A stretch of DNA of 64,000 nucleotides from Sphingopyxis sp. DBS4 (GCF_024628865.1 NZ_CP102384.1:1189001-1253000), one strand, 5' to 3'. Positions 43,296 to 52,543 are shown, counted from the stretch's first letter. Made by a program: numbers and translations. Notes: a model not told the origin generated them from the letters alone.

Positions 43296-43710
43296 ATGAG
43301 CAAGCTCTTTGCCACCACTATTGCGAACGCGAAACCTCGCGAGCGTCCCTACAAGATGTTCGACGGCGGTGGCTTACACCTCTTCGTCAAACCGAACGGG
43401 TCGAAGCTCTGGCGCCTGAACTACAGCTGGCTCGGAAAGCAGAAGACCCAGTCGCTGGGACAGTGGCCGGCCCTCGGCCTCGCGGATGCAAGAGCGAAGC
43501 GTGATGAGGCACGGCGCCTGCTGGCGCTCGGGATCGACCCGTCGCATCAGCGAAAGATCGACCTCGCGAAGGCGCGCGTCGAAGAGGATAACAGTTTCAA
43601 ATCGGTCGCGCTGGAATGGATCGCCAAGAACGAGCGTGAAGGCATGGCGGAGATCACGCTCAGCAAGATTCGCTGGCTGCTCGACAAGGCCTATCCAATT
43701 CCGACGCGGC
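43296..43710 (+). pseudogene. Truncated P4-type tyrosine integrase
   Basis: The frame encodes the N-terminal arm-binding domain (YKMFDGGGLHLFVKPNGSKL, SLGQWPALGLADARAKRDEA) and the start of the core-binding domain up to LLDKAYP (about residue 132). After that the reading frame runs into the 3' end of the LysR gene and stops at 43775 with unrelated residues. The whole catalytic domain is gone, so it is inactive. It marks one end of an older integration, fused to unrelated DNA. Confidence 0.85.
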
Positions 43711-44616
43711 GTCCTGGAGCGTTTCCCTCAGGAATATGTGGACCGGGTCATTCTCGCTTCGATCATGCCACATGAGGCTTTCCTGAAGGTCGGGCAATTT
43801 GAGCGGGCAATCTACGATCGCAAGTGCGAGGCGCGGGGCGATGGTGTTAGCGAGGCGCCTTTGCGCGGTCGCGACCAAGGATGTTCCAGGCAGCATGAAT
43901 AGCAGAGCCGAGAAGCTCGGCGCCATCACCGCGATTTCAAAATCGAAATTGGAGTTGGCCCAGGCGCGCTGGACAATGGAATTGACGCCCGTGCCGAAAG
44001 CGGCGGAATTGTGCCGGAGGGAACGGTAAGTCGAGAGCGACATACCGCGCGAAACATCAACCCGTTTCGGATCGACGACACACACGAAATCGTCGTGAAA
44101 CATTTCCTTTGACCGAATCTTGCTGCTGGGCCGATGCGCCCCGTACAGCCGTACATCATGTGCCGCGACGCAGAAGTCGAGATCGCCCATTTCCAACCGA
44201 TCGAAACTGTCTTTGGTCAGGGGTTCCACGATACACTTGACCTGCGGCGCCCGCTCGCCGAGCAGTTGCAGAAAGCGCGGCAACAGCACCAGCAGCGCGT
44301 AATCCGACATCGCGATACGGCAGGTCGCCATGGTGTCCTTGGGGTCGAAGGTCGGGAAAGTGTCCAAGGCAGACTGGACGGCTAGAAGGGCCTCGCGGAC
44401 CGGGACGACCAGCGATCTGGCGAGCGGCGTCAATTCGAGGCGCCTTCCGACGCGGGTGAGCAATTCATCGTCGAAATGCTGACGCAGCCGCTGCAACGCG
44501 CCGCTGGCAGCCTGCTGCGTGACATAGAGTTTGGCCGCGGCGCGCGTCACATTGCGTTCGGCGAGCAATACGTCCAGCGATCGAAGCAGATTGAGGTCGA
44601 AATGACTAAGCTTCAT
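43660..44616 (-). CDS. LysR-family transcriptional regulator
   Basis: A protein of about 318 residues. The winged HTH is NLLRSLDVLLAERNVTRAAAKLYVTQQAASGALQRLRQHF (residues 7-47). The effector domain includes CRIAMSDYALLVLLPRFLQL and DLDFCVAAHD, as in NodD/PnpR-like regulators of catabolic genes. The natural C-terminus is probably near HIFLRETLQDAAS; the last dozen residues overlap the integrase fragment, so the 3' end may be altered by the rearrangement. The start at 44616 follows GGAGAGG; the upstream ATG at 44622 is too close to it. No target gene is obvious nearby. Confidence 0.85.
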   Translation of the reverse strand: MKLSHFDLNLLRSLDVLLAERNVTRAAAKLYVTQQAASGALQRLRQHFDDELLTRVGRRLELTPLARSLVVPVREALLAVQSALDTFPTFDPKDTMATCRIAMSDYALLVLLPRFLQLLGERAPQVKCIVEPLTKDSFDRLEMGDLDFCVAAHDVRLYGAHRPSSKIRSKEMFHDDFVCVVDPKRVDVSRGMSLSTYRSLRHNSAAFGTGVNSIVQRAWANSNFDFEIAVMAPSFSALLFMLPGTSLVATAQRRLANTIAPRLALAIVDCPLKLPDLQESLMWHDRSENDPVHIFLRETLQDAASELDRPCRAASESC

Positions 44617-44776
44617 TGACATCCTCTCCAGGCTGACCGCTCCTCCGACGGAGTCTGATTGTCGTGTCCCTTTTACACAGATTCGGAACATTACCCCTTT
44701 ATCGCGATCTTGCGTTCGTCCTCGCATCGAGCGTCCCGCGTCCCGCGTCCCGCCGTTCGAACCAGGCCCGATGTCT
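44617..44776. other. LysR upstream region with short tandem repeat
   Basis: Non-coding. It contains three direct copies of the heptamer CGTCCCG around 44732-44752. This is the likely LysR control region, but no T-N11-A operator is clear. Confidence 0.3.
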
Positions 44777-45178
44777 TCAATTCTTCCTGTCTATCTGATC
44801 GATCGTGCCGGAGGCGATGGCCAGAATGGACCAGCCGATGCCGAGGAACAGCATACCTGCAACGCCAACGGCGGGGGGAGGCGAGAAATCTGATGCGGCA
44901 GCCAAATACACCGGTCCGCAATAAAGTACGATCCCCGCGATAAAGCAGGCAGGCACATATTTCGCCTTCTCAGCCCCTATGTTCATAAATGTCGCGCATG
45001 CGAAGATCCCCATTCCGTGCATGAACTGTATCTGAGCTGCCTGCCGCACGTCGAGTGCCGCCTTTTGCGCTGCCAAGAGAATGAGGACCGCACATAAAAC
45101 CAATAGCGTGCCCGCTCGCATCCAACCTGCTCTTGACCAGCCGATCGGACGGCGGTCGGGGCAGACTGCGCGTCTCAT
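44777..45178 (-). CDS. DUF423-like small membrane protein
   Basis: Up to 133 residues; MRAGTLLVL at 45121 is the more likely start (114 residues). It has four hydrophobic segments: LLVLCAVLILLAAQ, IQFMHGMGIFACATFMNI, CFIAGIVLYCGPVYLAAAS and AVGVAGMLFLGIGWSILAIA. The HG-x-G-I region and GPVYLAAASDFSPPPAVG fit DUF423 (YgdD-like) proteins, whose role is unknown. It is followed on the same strand by nothing obviously linked. Confidence 0.55.
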   Translation of the reverse strand: MRRAVCPDRRPIGWSRAGWMRAGTLLVLCAVLILLAAQKAALDVRQAAQIQFMHGMGIFACATFMNIGAEKAKYVPACFIAGIVLYCGPVYLAAASDFSPPPAVGVAGMLFLGIGWSILAIASGTIDQIDRKN

Positions 45179-45464
45179 CGCGCGGCGCGCCCCCGCGAAT
45201 GCGCGAAATATGCGCTGGGCCTGCGAGCGGCTTCGGTGACTGACGAAAAGCGGCGCAAAGAAACCCGCCCGGCGGGCTTCGCGGAGGCGTAATAGGCAGA
45301 GCAGGTCAAGGGAAACCGATGAATGATACGCATCCCAACGGTAAGCAGACGGCAGAGAAAATCCCTTTGTAATCAGGCGATCATTAAATCCGGTCTGCGG
45401 TCAACTAATATCAGCTCACTTCCTGGCGGCTGAATCGGGGCAGCGGGCGGGCTTGGCAGACAGG
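45179..45464. other. Gap left of IS-split gene
   Basis: No gene seen. A 5-bp-stem hairpin (CCCGC-CCG-GCGGG) lies near 45268, without a U-tract. Confidence 0.35.
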
Positions 45465-45698
45465 TTACGCGGTCGAGGTGCTGGCCTCGATTTCTCGCAC
45501 GAGGTCTGCGAGGCCGCTTTGCAAAAACGCCAGAGACTGCTCGTCGACCAGGACGCCATCTTTAACCTTCTCCATCACAAGTCCGATTACGATTTGCGGC
45601 CGAAGGAGTAATCTGGCCGCGTTCGACAGGAGGGTTTCATTCAGTTGCGCTTGCGCTCGCGCGCCGCCGGTGAAAGCGGGCGATGCCGACAGCGTCAG
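45465..45698 (-). pseudogene. 3' fragment of a gene cut by the IS element
   Basis: The 78 codons from the IS edge to TAA at 45465 read as genuine protein (AQLNETLLSNAARLLLRPQI ... LVMEKVKDGVLVDEQSLAFL ... DLVREIEASTSTA). The fragment starts exactly on a codon boundary at 45698, and the gene to the right of the IS also ends on one, so joining the two keeps the frame. It is likely the lost C-terminus of the methyltransferase-like gene at 46968-48533. Confidence 0.55.
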
Positions 45699-45761
45699 TG
45701 ATCTGCCCCCTTCTGAGTGGTCCAAAATTGATGATATTTTGGACGACGAAGGAGATATAGA

Positions 45762-46040
45762 ATGCCGAGCAAGAAGCATCGCCCGGAAGAGATTATCGGC
45801 AAGCTACGTGAGGCGGAGGTTGTGCTTGCGCAGGGCGCTACGACCGCCGAGGCGTGTCGTCGGATCGCGATCAGCGAGCAGACCTATTATCGGTGGCGCA
45901 AGGAATATGGCGGCCTGAAGACCGATCAGGCGCGTCGGATGAAGGATCTGGAGAAGGAGAATGCGCGGCTTCGTCGTGCGATCTCGGACCTGACGCTGGA
46001 CAAGCTGATCCTGCAGGAGGCTGCCCGGGGAAACTTCTGA
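45762..46040 (+). CDS. IS3-family transposase OrfA
   Basis: A protein of 92 residues with the HTH of OrfA (RPEEIIGKLREAEVVLAQGA, EACRRIAISEQTYYRWRKEY) followed by a leucine-zipper region (MKDLEKENARLRRAISDLTL). It binds the terminal repeats. Its 3' end contains the slippery heptamer G-GGA-AAC at 46028-46034, in phase with the codons and 3 bases before the stop at 46038, which allows -1 frameshifting into orfB. Confidence 0.9.
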   Translation: MPSKKHRPEEIIGKLREAEVVLAQGATTAEACRRIAISEQTYYRWRKEYGGLKTDQARRMKDLEKENARLRRAISDLTLDKLILQEAARGNF

Positions 46041-46933
46041 GCCCCGCACGCCGCAGGCGCTGTATCGACCACATCAGAATGATGATGCCGGTGTCCGAGC
46101 GGCGGCTGTGCCGCGTGCTCGGGCAGCACCGATCGACGCAGCGCAAGGCGCCACGCGGGGCGGATGACGAAGCGGCCCTCACTGAGGATATCATCGCACT
46201 GGCCCGGCAATATGGTCGTTATGGCTATCGCCGGGTGACGGCGTTGCTACGCGATGCGGGGTGGCATGTGAACCGCAAGCGGGTTGAGCGTATCTGGCGC
46301 CGCGAAGGGCTGAAGGTGCCACAAAGGCAGCCGAAGCGCGGGCGTCTGTGGCTGAACGACGGATCGTGCATCCGGCTGCGGCCAGAATATCCCGGCCATG
46401 TCTGGTCCTACGACTTCGTCGAGGGCCGGACGCACGATGGTCGCAAATACCGGATCCTGTCGATCATCGACGAGGCGAGCCGGGAGTGCCTGGCGTTGCC
46501 GGTGGCGCGTAAGCTCAAGAGCGACGACGTGCTCGCGGCACTGGCCGAGCTGTTCGTCACGCGTGGGCCGCCGGCGCATATCCGGTCGGACAACGGCCCG
46601 GAGTTTATCGCGACGGCGGTGCAGCAATGGCTCGCCCAGATCGGCGTGAAGACGCTGTATATCACGCCCGGATCGCCATGGGAGAATGGCTATTGTGAAA
46701 GCTTCAACGGATCCCTGCGCGATGAGCTGCTCAACGGCGAGATCTTCTACTCGCTCGCGGAGGCCCGGATCCTGATCGAGGCTTGGCGGCGGCATTACAA
46801 CACCGTCCGGCCGCACAGCTCGCTGGGATATCGACCACCGGCGCCGGAGGCCGTTCCATCGCCAGTGTCGCCCGCCGGTTCCGCTTCGCTCCACCTGCGG
46901 CCAACACTGGCGATGGACGCGTCAATGCACTAA
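46031..46933 (+). CDS. IS3-family transposase OrfB (DDE integrase part)
   Basis: Produced as an OrfAB fusion by -1 frameshift. It has an HTH_21 region (GRYGYRRVTALLRDAGWHVN) and the rve core with catalytic triad: WSYDFVEGRTHDG (first Asp), RSDNGPEFIA (second Asp) and NGYCESFNGSLRDELL (Glu), ending with the WRRHYNTVRPHSSLGYRPPA motif. All catalytic residues are present, so it may be active. An in-frame independent start exists upstream (45854), but the resulting N-terminus is unlike the family. Confidence 0.9.
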   Translation, partial: KLLSPARRRRCIDHIRMMMPVSERRLCRVLGQHRSTQRKAPRGADDEAALTEDIIALARQYGRYGYRRVTALLRDAGWHVNRKRVERIWRREGLKVPQRQPKRGRLWLNDGSCIRLRPEYPGHVWSYDFVEGRTHDGRKYRILSIIDEASRECLALPVARKLKSDDVLAALAELFVTRGPPAHIRSDNGPEFIATAVQQWLAQIGVKTLYITPGSPWENGYCESFNGSLRDELLNGEIFYSLAEARILIEAWRRHYNTVRPHSSLGYRPPAPEAVPSPVSPAGSASLHLRPTLAMDASMH

Positions 46934-46964
46934 CAATCCCAGCGGACCACTCGGTGGGGGCCGG

Positions 46965-48533
46965 TCAAGACTCGTATGCCCAATCGCCCGGTACCAGCGA
47001 GAAGACGGAGAGCCAGTCGTAGACATAGCGACACTCGTCGAACGGGAGGACGTCGAGAAACATCTCGTTCGTCTTGGCGGTGTAGCGGTAGCGTCTTGCC
47101 TCTCTGACGTTGCAGTGGCTCGGATGGGCAAGCTGCGCAATGGCCGGATAGAAGCCCATATCTGCATTGGGTACGTCGCAGAGAAAGGACATCTTCCTGT
47201 AGGTATACTCTGTCACCCGGCGCAACCCATCTGACTGCAACTCGGTGTCGCCGCGCAGCCCATAATAGGCGGCGGCAAGGTCCGCTCCAGTCATTTTGCC
47301 TTGGTCCTTTCCGCGCAGGGCTTGCATCCAGGAGTGAATGAATCCCGCAAGATTTTGAACAAGACCGTCCTGATCTGGTAGCGAGCCGTAAGCGCCGCAC
47401 AATTCGAACGACTTAAGGAGCGAATGCGTCCCGGACTCACTGATAGCCTCGCCTCCCTTCAGGGCGATTGGCTCTGCCTCGAAATCGAAGTCCGCCCCGT
47501 CTTCATCGTCGACATCGGGCCACACCAACATCTCACGCCCGCGTTTCGCCGCGACCTCTATCGGCTGTGACGAGAGTTGCTTCCAGAATTTCGTGTTTGC
47601 CAGACGCGCCATCGGGGCGATCAGGGCGGCGATGTCCATGATGTGTCGCGTGACGAAGGAACCATAATAGTGCGCGAACTCCTCGCGCACGACATCTTGA
47701 AACAGCCGGTCGTTCCACTCGGGTGCGTCCTCGCCATCTTCGAGCGGCAAAATCTCGCTCTGCGACATGACGTAGCCGTGGGCGGCTGCACCGTCCGTCC
47801 ACCCGCCCTTCTTGATGTCGAGGAAGTCTTTTCCATAAAGATATGCCGCAATGGCGTGGACGTGCTTCTCTAGCTGCACCACATTGGTTTCGTCGGGCTT
47901 CGAGAAATTAGTGATGAGGACGCCGAGTGGTGCCAATGCGGCATGCCGAAAAAGAGTTACCAAAAGCCGCGCTTCGGCTGGAAGTGACGCGCAGGCGTCA
48001 ATGTAGATAATGTCGAATCGCCGCGGCGAGCCGGCAAAAAAGTCCTCGATGTCGATATGTAGGAACTTCACGCCGCGTGTCGCGAGGCCCGCGAGCTGCT
48101 CGTGACCTGCTTTCGCGTCGGACCCCTTGCTCTCGAACGCCCAGATATTCTCGGGACGCACACCAAGTTCCAGCAGTTCCTGGAGATCGTTGCCGGGCTC
48201 CGGCCCCGCGAGGTAAGCGACGGTAATCTCCTCCGGTCGACGCTTGCCTACCACATTTCGTCGGTACCGCTCCCAGCTGGCGATGTCGTTCGGGCGAAGG
48301 GCCGACATGGCTTCGGTATCGTACCGATTGTCGGAGTTGAGCTTGGCGCGCCAGACGCGACGCACATGATCGCTCGCAACGATGGCAGCGGTGTTGCGCT
48401 TGGTCGTGACCAATTTTACCGCTCGCTTAAGGGCGATGTGCCTCGCGCGCTTTTTGCTGTCCTGACCGTAAGTGTGATTGCCCGCCATTCGATCTCCGTG
48501 GTCATAGGCCTGCGCCTGCCCATTCACCGGCAT
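46965..48533 (-). pseudogene. SAM-methyltransferase-like gene, 3' end cut by IS
   Basis: 522 residues remain. A Rossmann-type core is visible around 110-200: ITVAYLAGPEPGNDLQELLE (motif I), NIWAFESKG (acidic residue at strand 2), FLHIDIEDFF and FDIIYIDACASLP (motif IV-like). The rest, including a large helical C-terminal half, is not recognised. The stop codon TGA (46967-46965) is made by the first three bases of the IS end, so the native protein went on, probably into the fragment at 45465-45698, giving about 600 residues. Its place next to restriction genes hints at a defence or modification role. Confidence 0.65.
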
Positions 48534-48694
48534 AGTCTATCCGTCTGGTCTACCCCGCCATCTAGCTGAGCGGCAAGTATGGCGCGCCGTGTCGCCTGGT
48601 GGCGCGTGAAGGGCGTAATTTTCTCAGTTTGCCAGTTCGTCAATTCTTCGGGGCGTGAACCGGGGCGACTGCCGCCCCGGGGCGGAGCCGCTTC

Positions 48695-49507
48695 ATGACC
48701 CCGACCAAGCTACTGATCGGCCAGATTCTCGTCGTACTCGCGATCGTGCTCGCGGGAGTGTGGATCGCCACGCAATGGTGTGCGGCGATGCTCGGCTATC
48801 AGACCGAACTCGGGGTAGCCTGGTTCGAGGTCGGCGGCGTTCCAGTCTACCGCCCCTGGGCCATCTTCTGGTGGTGGTATTCGTTCGATGCCTATGCGCC
48901 GCATGTGTTCGACAAGGCCGGCGCTCTCGCGGGTGCGCTCGGCGTCGCGACCGAGCAGCGCTCGATGCGCAACTATGCCGGCCACCGCCTCGCGCCCTGG
49001 CTCGCGCATGTCATGGTCAGCCGCCAGGAAACCGCGCGCCCGCTGCTGACGCAGGGCGAGGTGATGCAGCTGCCGCCCGCCGATGAACTCGTCCTCGTAT
49101 CGGGCATGGCGCCGATCCGCGCCAGGAAGCTGCGCTATTATGAGGACCGCAATTTTCGCGGGCGCGTCGTGCCGCCGCCCGCCTTGGGCACCGGTGACTA
49201 CGCCGACCGGCCCGCGCCGCGTGCCGACGACTGGAGCGGGCTTGTCCGCGAAGCCGATGATCGTCTGGCGGGCGACGGTCGCGCGGGCGCCGACGATGAC
49301 GGCGGGCTCGAGCAGCAGCGTCATCCCGCGATCGAGGAACCGGCCCCCGTGTCCGCGCGGGCCCAGCAACTCGAGCTGCCCGATCTCGAACGCGACGATC
49401 CCGATGCTGCCGCCGACAAGCGCGTCATGGACCGCGTTCGCGCCACGATCGTGCGCGGTCATGCGATCAACCAGGCGCAGTCGCAAGACCTGCTGCCGGG
49501 GCTCTGA
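48695..49507 (+). pseudogene. traG: TraG/VirD4 coupling protein with the ATPase core deleted
   Basis: 270 residues versus about 650 in the family. Residues 1-90 are the membrane-anchoring N-terminus (LLIGQILVVLAIVLAGVWIA ... WAIFWWWYSFDAYAPHVFDK). It then jumps in frame to the conserved C-terminus (LGVATEQRSMRNYAGHRLAP, VMVSRQETARPLLTQGEVMQ, LVSGMAPIRARKLRYYEDRN). Walker A, Walker B and most of the motor are missing, so it cannot pump DNA. The joint lies near 48925-48945. It is the first gene of the damaged transfer cluster. Confidence 0.85.
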
Positions 49508-49510
49508 GCG

Positions 49511-49801
49511 ATGAAGGTCCGCCAGAATCTCTATATCGACCGCGAGCTGAGCGATGCGCTCGACGCGCTGGTCGTGCGGCGCGGCGGCAACAAGTCGCGC
49601 ATCGTCAACGAAGCGCTCCGCAGCTGGCTGACGCGGCGGGCGACCGCGCCGGGCGCCTGCTGGTCGAACGCGGCGACGATCTCAAGGGCCGCGACTGGCG
49701 GCAGGCGCTCGATCGCTTCGTCGCCGAGACCGACCGCGCGCTCGATCTCCTTGCCGGGTTCATGCCCGAGGTCCGCGCGCTGGACGACGGCGAAACGCTG
49801 A
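49511..49801 (+). pseudogene. CopG/RHH protein truncated by fusion into trbE
   Basis: The first 43 codons are a good ribbon-helix-helix protein (MKVRQNLYIDRELSDALDAL ... NKSRIVNEALRSWL), the usual gene between traG and trbB. After about 49640 the frame enters trbE DNA out of register and ends at 49801 in nonsense. trbB, trbC and trbD, normally next, are absent. Confidence 0.75.
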
Positions 49802-50442
49802 CCTTCCTGCATGGGACGATCTCGACACGACCCCATGCCATCGGCGTGCCCGAGACCCCGATGTATCTCGACGGGCTCCTCGCCGACACGCCGCTCACCG
49901 GCGGTCTCGAGCCGATGCTGGGCGAGGCACATCTGCGCACCCTCACCATCCTCGGCTTCCCGAACCTCATCCGCGAATGGCTGAAGGTGCTGCGCAAGCG
50001 CAACGTCGCCGTCTTGTTCGCTACCCAGTCGCTTGCCGATATCGCCGACAGCGCGATCGCGCCCGCGATCATCGAGAGCTGTCCCCAGCGCATTCTTCTC
50101 CCCAACGACCGCGCGATCGAGCCGCAGTCCGCCGCCGCCTATGAGCGCTTCGGCCTCAATGCGCGGCAGATCGAACTCGTCAGCCGCGCGGTGCCGAAGC
50201 GCCAATATTATCTGCAATCGGCGCGCGGCAACCGACTGTTCGAACTCGGGCTCGGCCCCCTCGCGCTCGCGCTCTGCGGCGCCTCCGACCCCGAGGCGCA
50301 GAAGCGGATCGACCGCCTTCTCGCCGACGGGGGCGCCGCCGATTTCGCGGGTGCCTTCCTCACCTCCGCAGGTCTCCCCTGGGCGGCCGACCTGCTCGCC
50401 CGTTTTCCCGCCGCCCGCCCCACGCAAGGAGAAGAAGAATGA
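49641..50442 (+). pseudogene. trbE: TrbE (VirB4-type ATPase) remnant lacking its core
   Basis: Reading in the frame of 49642, the DNA encodes an internal N-terminal piece (DWRQALDRFVAETDRALDLL, DDGETLTFLHGTISTRPHAI, EAHLRTLTILGFP). It then jumps in frame, near 49965, to the C-terminal piece (REWLKVLRKRNVAVLFATQS, SCPQRILLPNDRAIEPQSAA, RGNRLFELGLGPLALALCGA). The normal protein has over 800 residues with Walker A and B between these parts; both are gone, as is the true start. An open stretch with ATG runs from 49762. Non-functional as an ATPase. Confidence 0.82.
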
Positions 50443-50897
50443 AGTGCTATATGATCGCCGCGTTGCTCGGTGCGTCCGCCGCCGGTCTCGGGGTCGCCGG
50501 CCCGGCATCGCCCGCGCAGGCGATGCCGGTGTTCGACAGCGCCAATTATTCGCAGAATCTGCTCACCGCGGCGCGGACGCTCCAGCAGATCAACCAGCAA
50601 ATCCAGTCGCTTCAGAACGAGGCGCAGATGCTCGTCAACCAGCAGAAGAATCTCGCCCGCATCGACTTTCCCGAACTCGACCGGCTGCGCGAGAAGCTCG
50701 GCGAGATCGATCGGCTTATGGGGCAGGCGCAGGGCATCGACTTCCGCGTCGACCGGCTCGATGAGCGCTATCGCCAGCTCTTTCCGGGCAGCGCCGACGA
50801 TGCGCGCCGGCACCGTCGCCAGGTGGCGCTCCACACCATCCAGGGCGGAGACAAGGGTGGTGCCGGCGCTGCACCCGACATCAAGGAAAGGGACTGA
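50439..50897 (+). pseudogene. trbJ: TrbJ-TrbL chimera by deletion
   Basis: 152 residues. A signal peptide and N-terminal TrbJ (VB5-like) region (MPVFDSANYSQNLLTAARTL, QINQQIQSLQNEAQMLVNQQ, DERYRQLFPG) run to about residue 112. Then ADDARRHRRQVALHTIQGGD and GGAGAAPDIKERD match what I expect for the C-terminal tail of TrbL. The C-terminal half of TrbJ, trbK if present and nearly all of trbL are missing. The joint, near 50790-50800, is in frame. The TrbL tail assignment is from memory of the family. Confidence 0.65.
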
Positions 50898-50900
50898 CAG

Positions 50901-51728
50901 ATGCGATTCAGACGAACGGCCGAGCGCTACGGACGGACACCCGAGTCCGAGACGCCCTACAGCCGAGCCGGGCAAATATGGGACAATCGGCTCGGCTCGG
51001 CGCGCGCGCAGGCCCACAACTGGCGGCTGATGGCGCTCGGCGGCCTGCTCATCACCACCGGACTTGCAGCGGCACTCGTCTGGCAATCGCTGCAGAGCCG
51101 CGTCGTTCCCTATGTGGTCGAGGTCGACCGGCTCGGTGAGGCGCGCGCGGTGGCGCCGGCGGTCACGGGCTATCGGCCGACCGACCCCCAAATCGCCTGG
51201 CACCTCGGACGCTTCGTCGCCAACGTCCGGGCGCGGTCGCTCGATCCGGTGCTGATGCGCGAGAACTGGCTGTCAGCTTACGATTTCGCGACCGATCGCG
51301 CCGCGCTTTTCCTCGGTGAATATGCCCGCGCCGCCGATCCTTTCGCCGACGTCGGGCGGCGGACCGTGTCGGTCCAGGTCACCAGCGTCGTGCGGGCGTC
51401 CGACACCAGCTTCCAGGTCAAATGGACCGAAAGAGAATATGAGCGCGGCAGCCTCTCGGGCACGTCGCGCTGGACCGCGATGCTCGGGGTGAAGCTCAGG
51501 CCGCCGCGCAGCGCCGAGACGCTGCGCAAGAATCCGCTCGGCCTGTATGTCGACGCGATCGATTGGAGCCGCGAATTCGAAACCGCGGCCACGGCGCCGG
51601 GCGGCGCGTCTGCCATGCCGGATGCGGTGGTCGCTGGACCCGACGGCGACCTATCCGACTTCGCGCGGCCCGAAGCCGGCGGCGTCCCCCCCGAACCTGC
51701 ATCCACTCCCGAAAGGAACGACCGATGA
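50901..51728 (+). CDS. trbF: TrbF (VirB8-like) conjugal transfer protein
   Basis: A protein of 275 residues, apparently complete. It has a cytoplasmic N-terminus (RFRRTAERYGRTPESETPYS), one membrane helix (LMALGGLLITTGLAAALVWQ, about 37-56), then the periplasmic VirB8 fold (VVPYVVEVDRLGEARAVAPA, DPQIAWHLGRFVANVRARS, TSFQVKWTEREYERGSLSGT) and KNPLGLYVDAIDWSREF. A Pro-rich tail follows. It scaffolds the secretion channel. It overlaps trbG by 4 nt. Confidence 0.92.
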   Translation: MRFRRTAERYGRTPESETPYSRAGQIWDNRLGSARAQAHNWRLMALGGLLITTGLAAALVWQSLQSRVVPYVVEVDRLGEARAVAPAVTGYRPTDPQIAWHLGRFVANVRARSLDPVLMRENWLSAYDFATDRAALFLGEYARAADPFADVGRRTVSVQVTSVVRASDTSFQVKWTEREYERGSLSGTSRWTAMLGVKLRPPRSAETLRKNPLGLYVDAIDWSREFETAATAPGGASAMPDAVVAGPDGDLSDFARPEAGGVPPEPASTPERNDR

Positions 51729-52543
51729 TCCGGATACTGATGCTTGCTGCCAGCATTGCCACCCTCGCTCTTCCCGCTGCCGCCCAACCCGTCGCGCGTG
51801 TCGATGCCGCCAACAAGGCGGCGCTCCGCGAGCCGTCGCGCGCGGGTTATCTCGATGCCGTCCAGGTCTATCCCTATGCGGAGGGCGCGTTGTTCCGCCT
51901 CTATGCCGCGCCCGAGCGGATCACCGATATCGCCTTGCAGCCGGGCGAAACGATCGTCGCGGTCGCCGCCGGCGACACGGTGCGCTGGACCGTGGGCGAT
52001 ACGACGAGCGGGAGCGGTGAGGGGCGGCGCAGCCATATATTGGTAAAGCCCTTCTCCGCCGGTCTGCGAACCAACCTTGTCGTGACCACCGACCGCCGCG
52101 TCTATCGGCTCGAACTCGAGAGTCGTTCGGCGGGCGCAATGGCTGCGCTCTCGTGGAGATATCCTGAGGATGAGCTGATCGCGCTGCGGCGACGGCAGGA
52201 TGCGGCGATCGCAGCGGCCCCTGTTGCGGCAGGGCTGCAGCTCGACAGCCTCAATTTCAGCTACGCGATTTCGGGTGACAAGCCCGCGTGGCGACCGCTG
52301 CGCGCCTTTGACGACGGGCGGCAGACCTATATCGAGTTTGCGCCGAGCATCACCGTGGGCGAGGCGCCGCCGCTGTTCGTCCTCGGCGATGACGGCGAAG
52401 CCAGCCTCGTCAACTATCGCGTCGCGGGCCGCTATTATGTCGTCGATCGGATCTTCGCCGCCGCCGAACTCCGGCTCGGCGGCAAGAAGCAGAAGATCGT
52501 GCGCATCACAGCCGGTCGGCCGAAGCGGGGGAAGGGACAATGA
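51725..52543 (+). CDS. trbG: TrbG (VirB9-like) conjugal transfer protein
   Basis: A protein of 272 residues with a signal peptide (MLAASIATLALPAAAQ). The N-terminal VirB9 domain has VQVYPYAEGALFRLYAAPER and DIALQPGETIVAVAAGDTVR. The C-terminal part has LNFSYAISGDKPAWRPLRAF and RQTYIEFAPSITVGEAPPLF, which pairs with VirB7/VirB10 in the outer-membrane core. It looks complete and overlaps trbF and trbI. Confidence 0.93.
   Translation: MIRILMLAASIATLALPAAAQPVARVDAANKAALREPSRAGYLDAVQVYPYAEGALFRLYAAPERITDIALQPGETIVAVAAGDTVRWTVGDTTSGSGEGRRSHILVKPFSAGLRTNLVVTTDRRVYRLELESRSAGAMAALSWRYPEDELIALRRRQDAAIAAAPVAAGLQLDSLNFSYAISGDKPAWRPLRAFDDGRQTYIEFAPSITVGEAPPLFVLGDDGEASLVNYRVAGRYYVVDRIFAAAELRLGGKKQKIVRITAGRPKRGKGQ

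Larger units (their letters stand above)
45699..46967 (+). mobile_element. IS3-family (IS407-group-like) insertion sequence
   Basis: It is 1269 bp long with imperfect terminal inverted repeats. The left end starts TGATCTGCCCCC and the right end, on the minus strand, starts TGACCGGCCCCC; both continue to GAGTGGTCC. It carries orfA and orfB in -1 register. No identical flanking duplication is visible (CAG left, AGA right), so the copy may have been involved in later rearrangement. Confidence 0.88.

Noticed and set aside
44732..44752. Tandem CGTCCCG repeats as a CRISPR or iteron array
   Set aside because: There are only three short copies without spacers; this is probably slippage.
45690..46975. 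Target-site duplication of the IS element
   Set aside because: The flanking bases (CAG and AGA) differ, so no duplication can be claimed.
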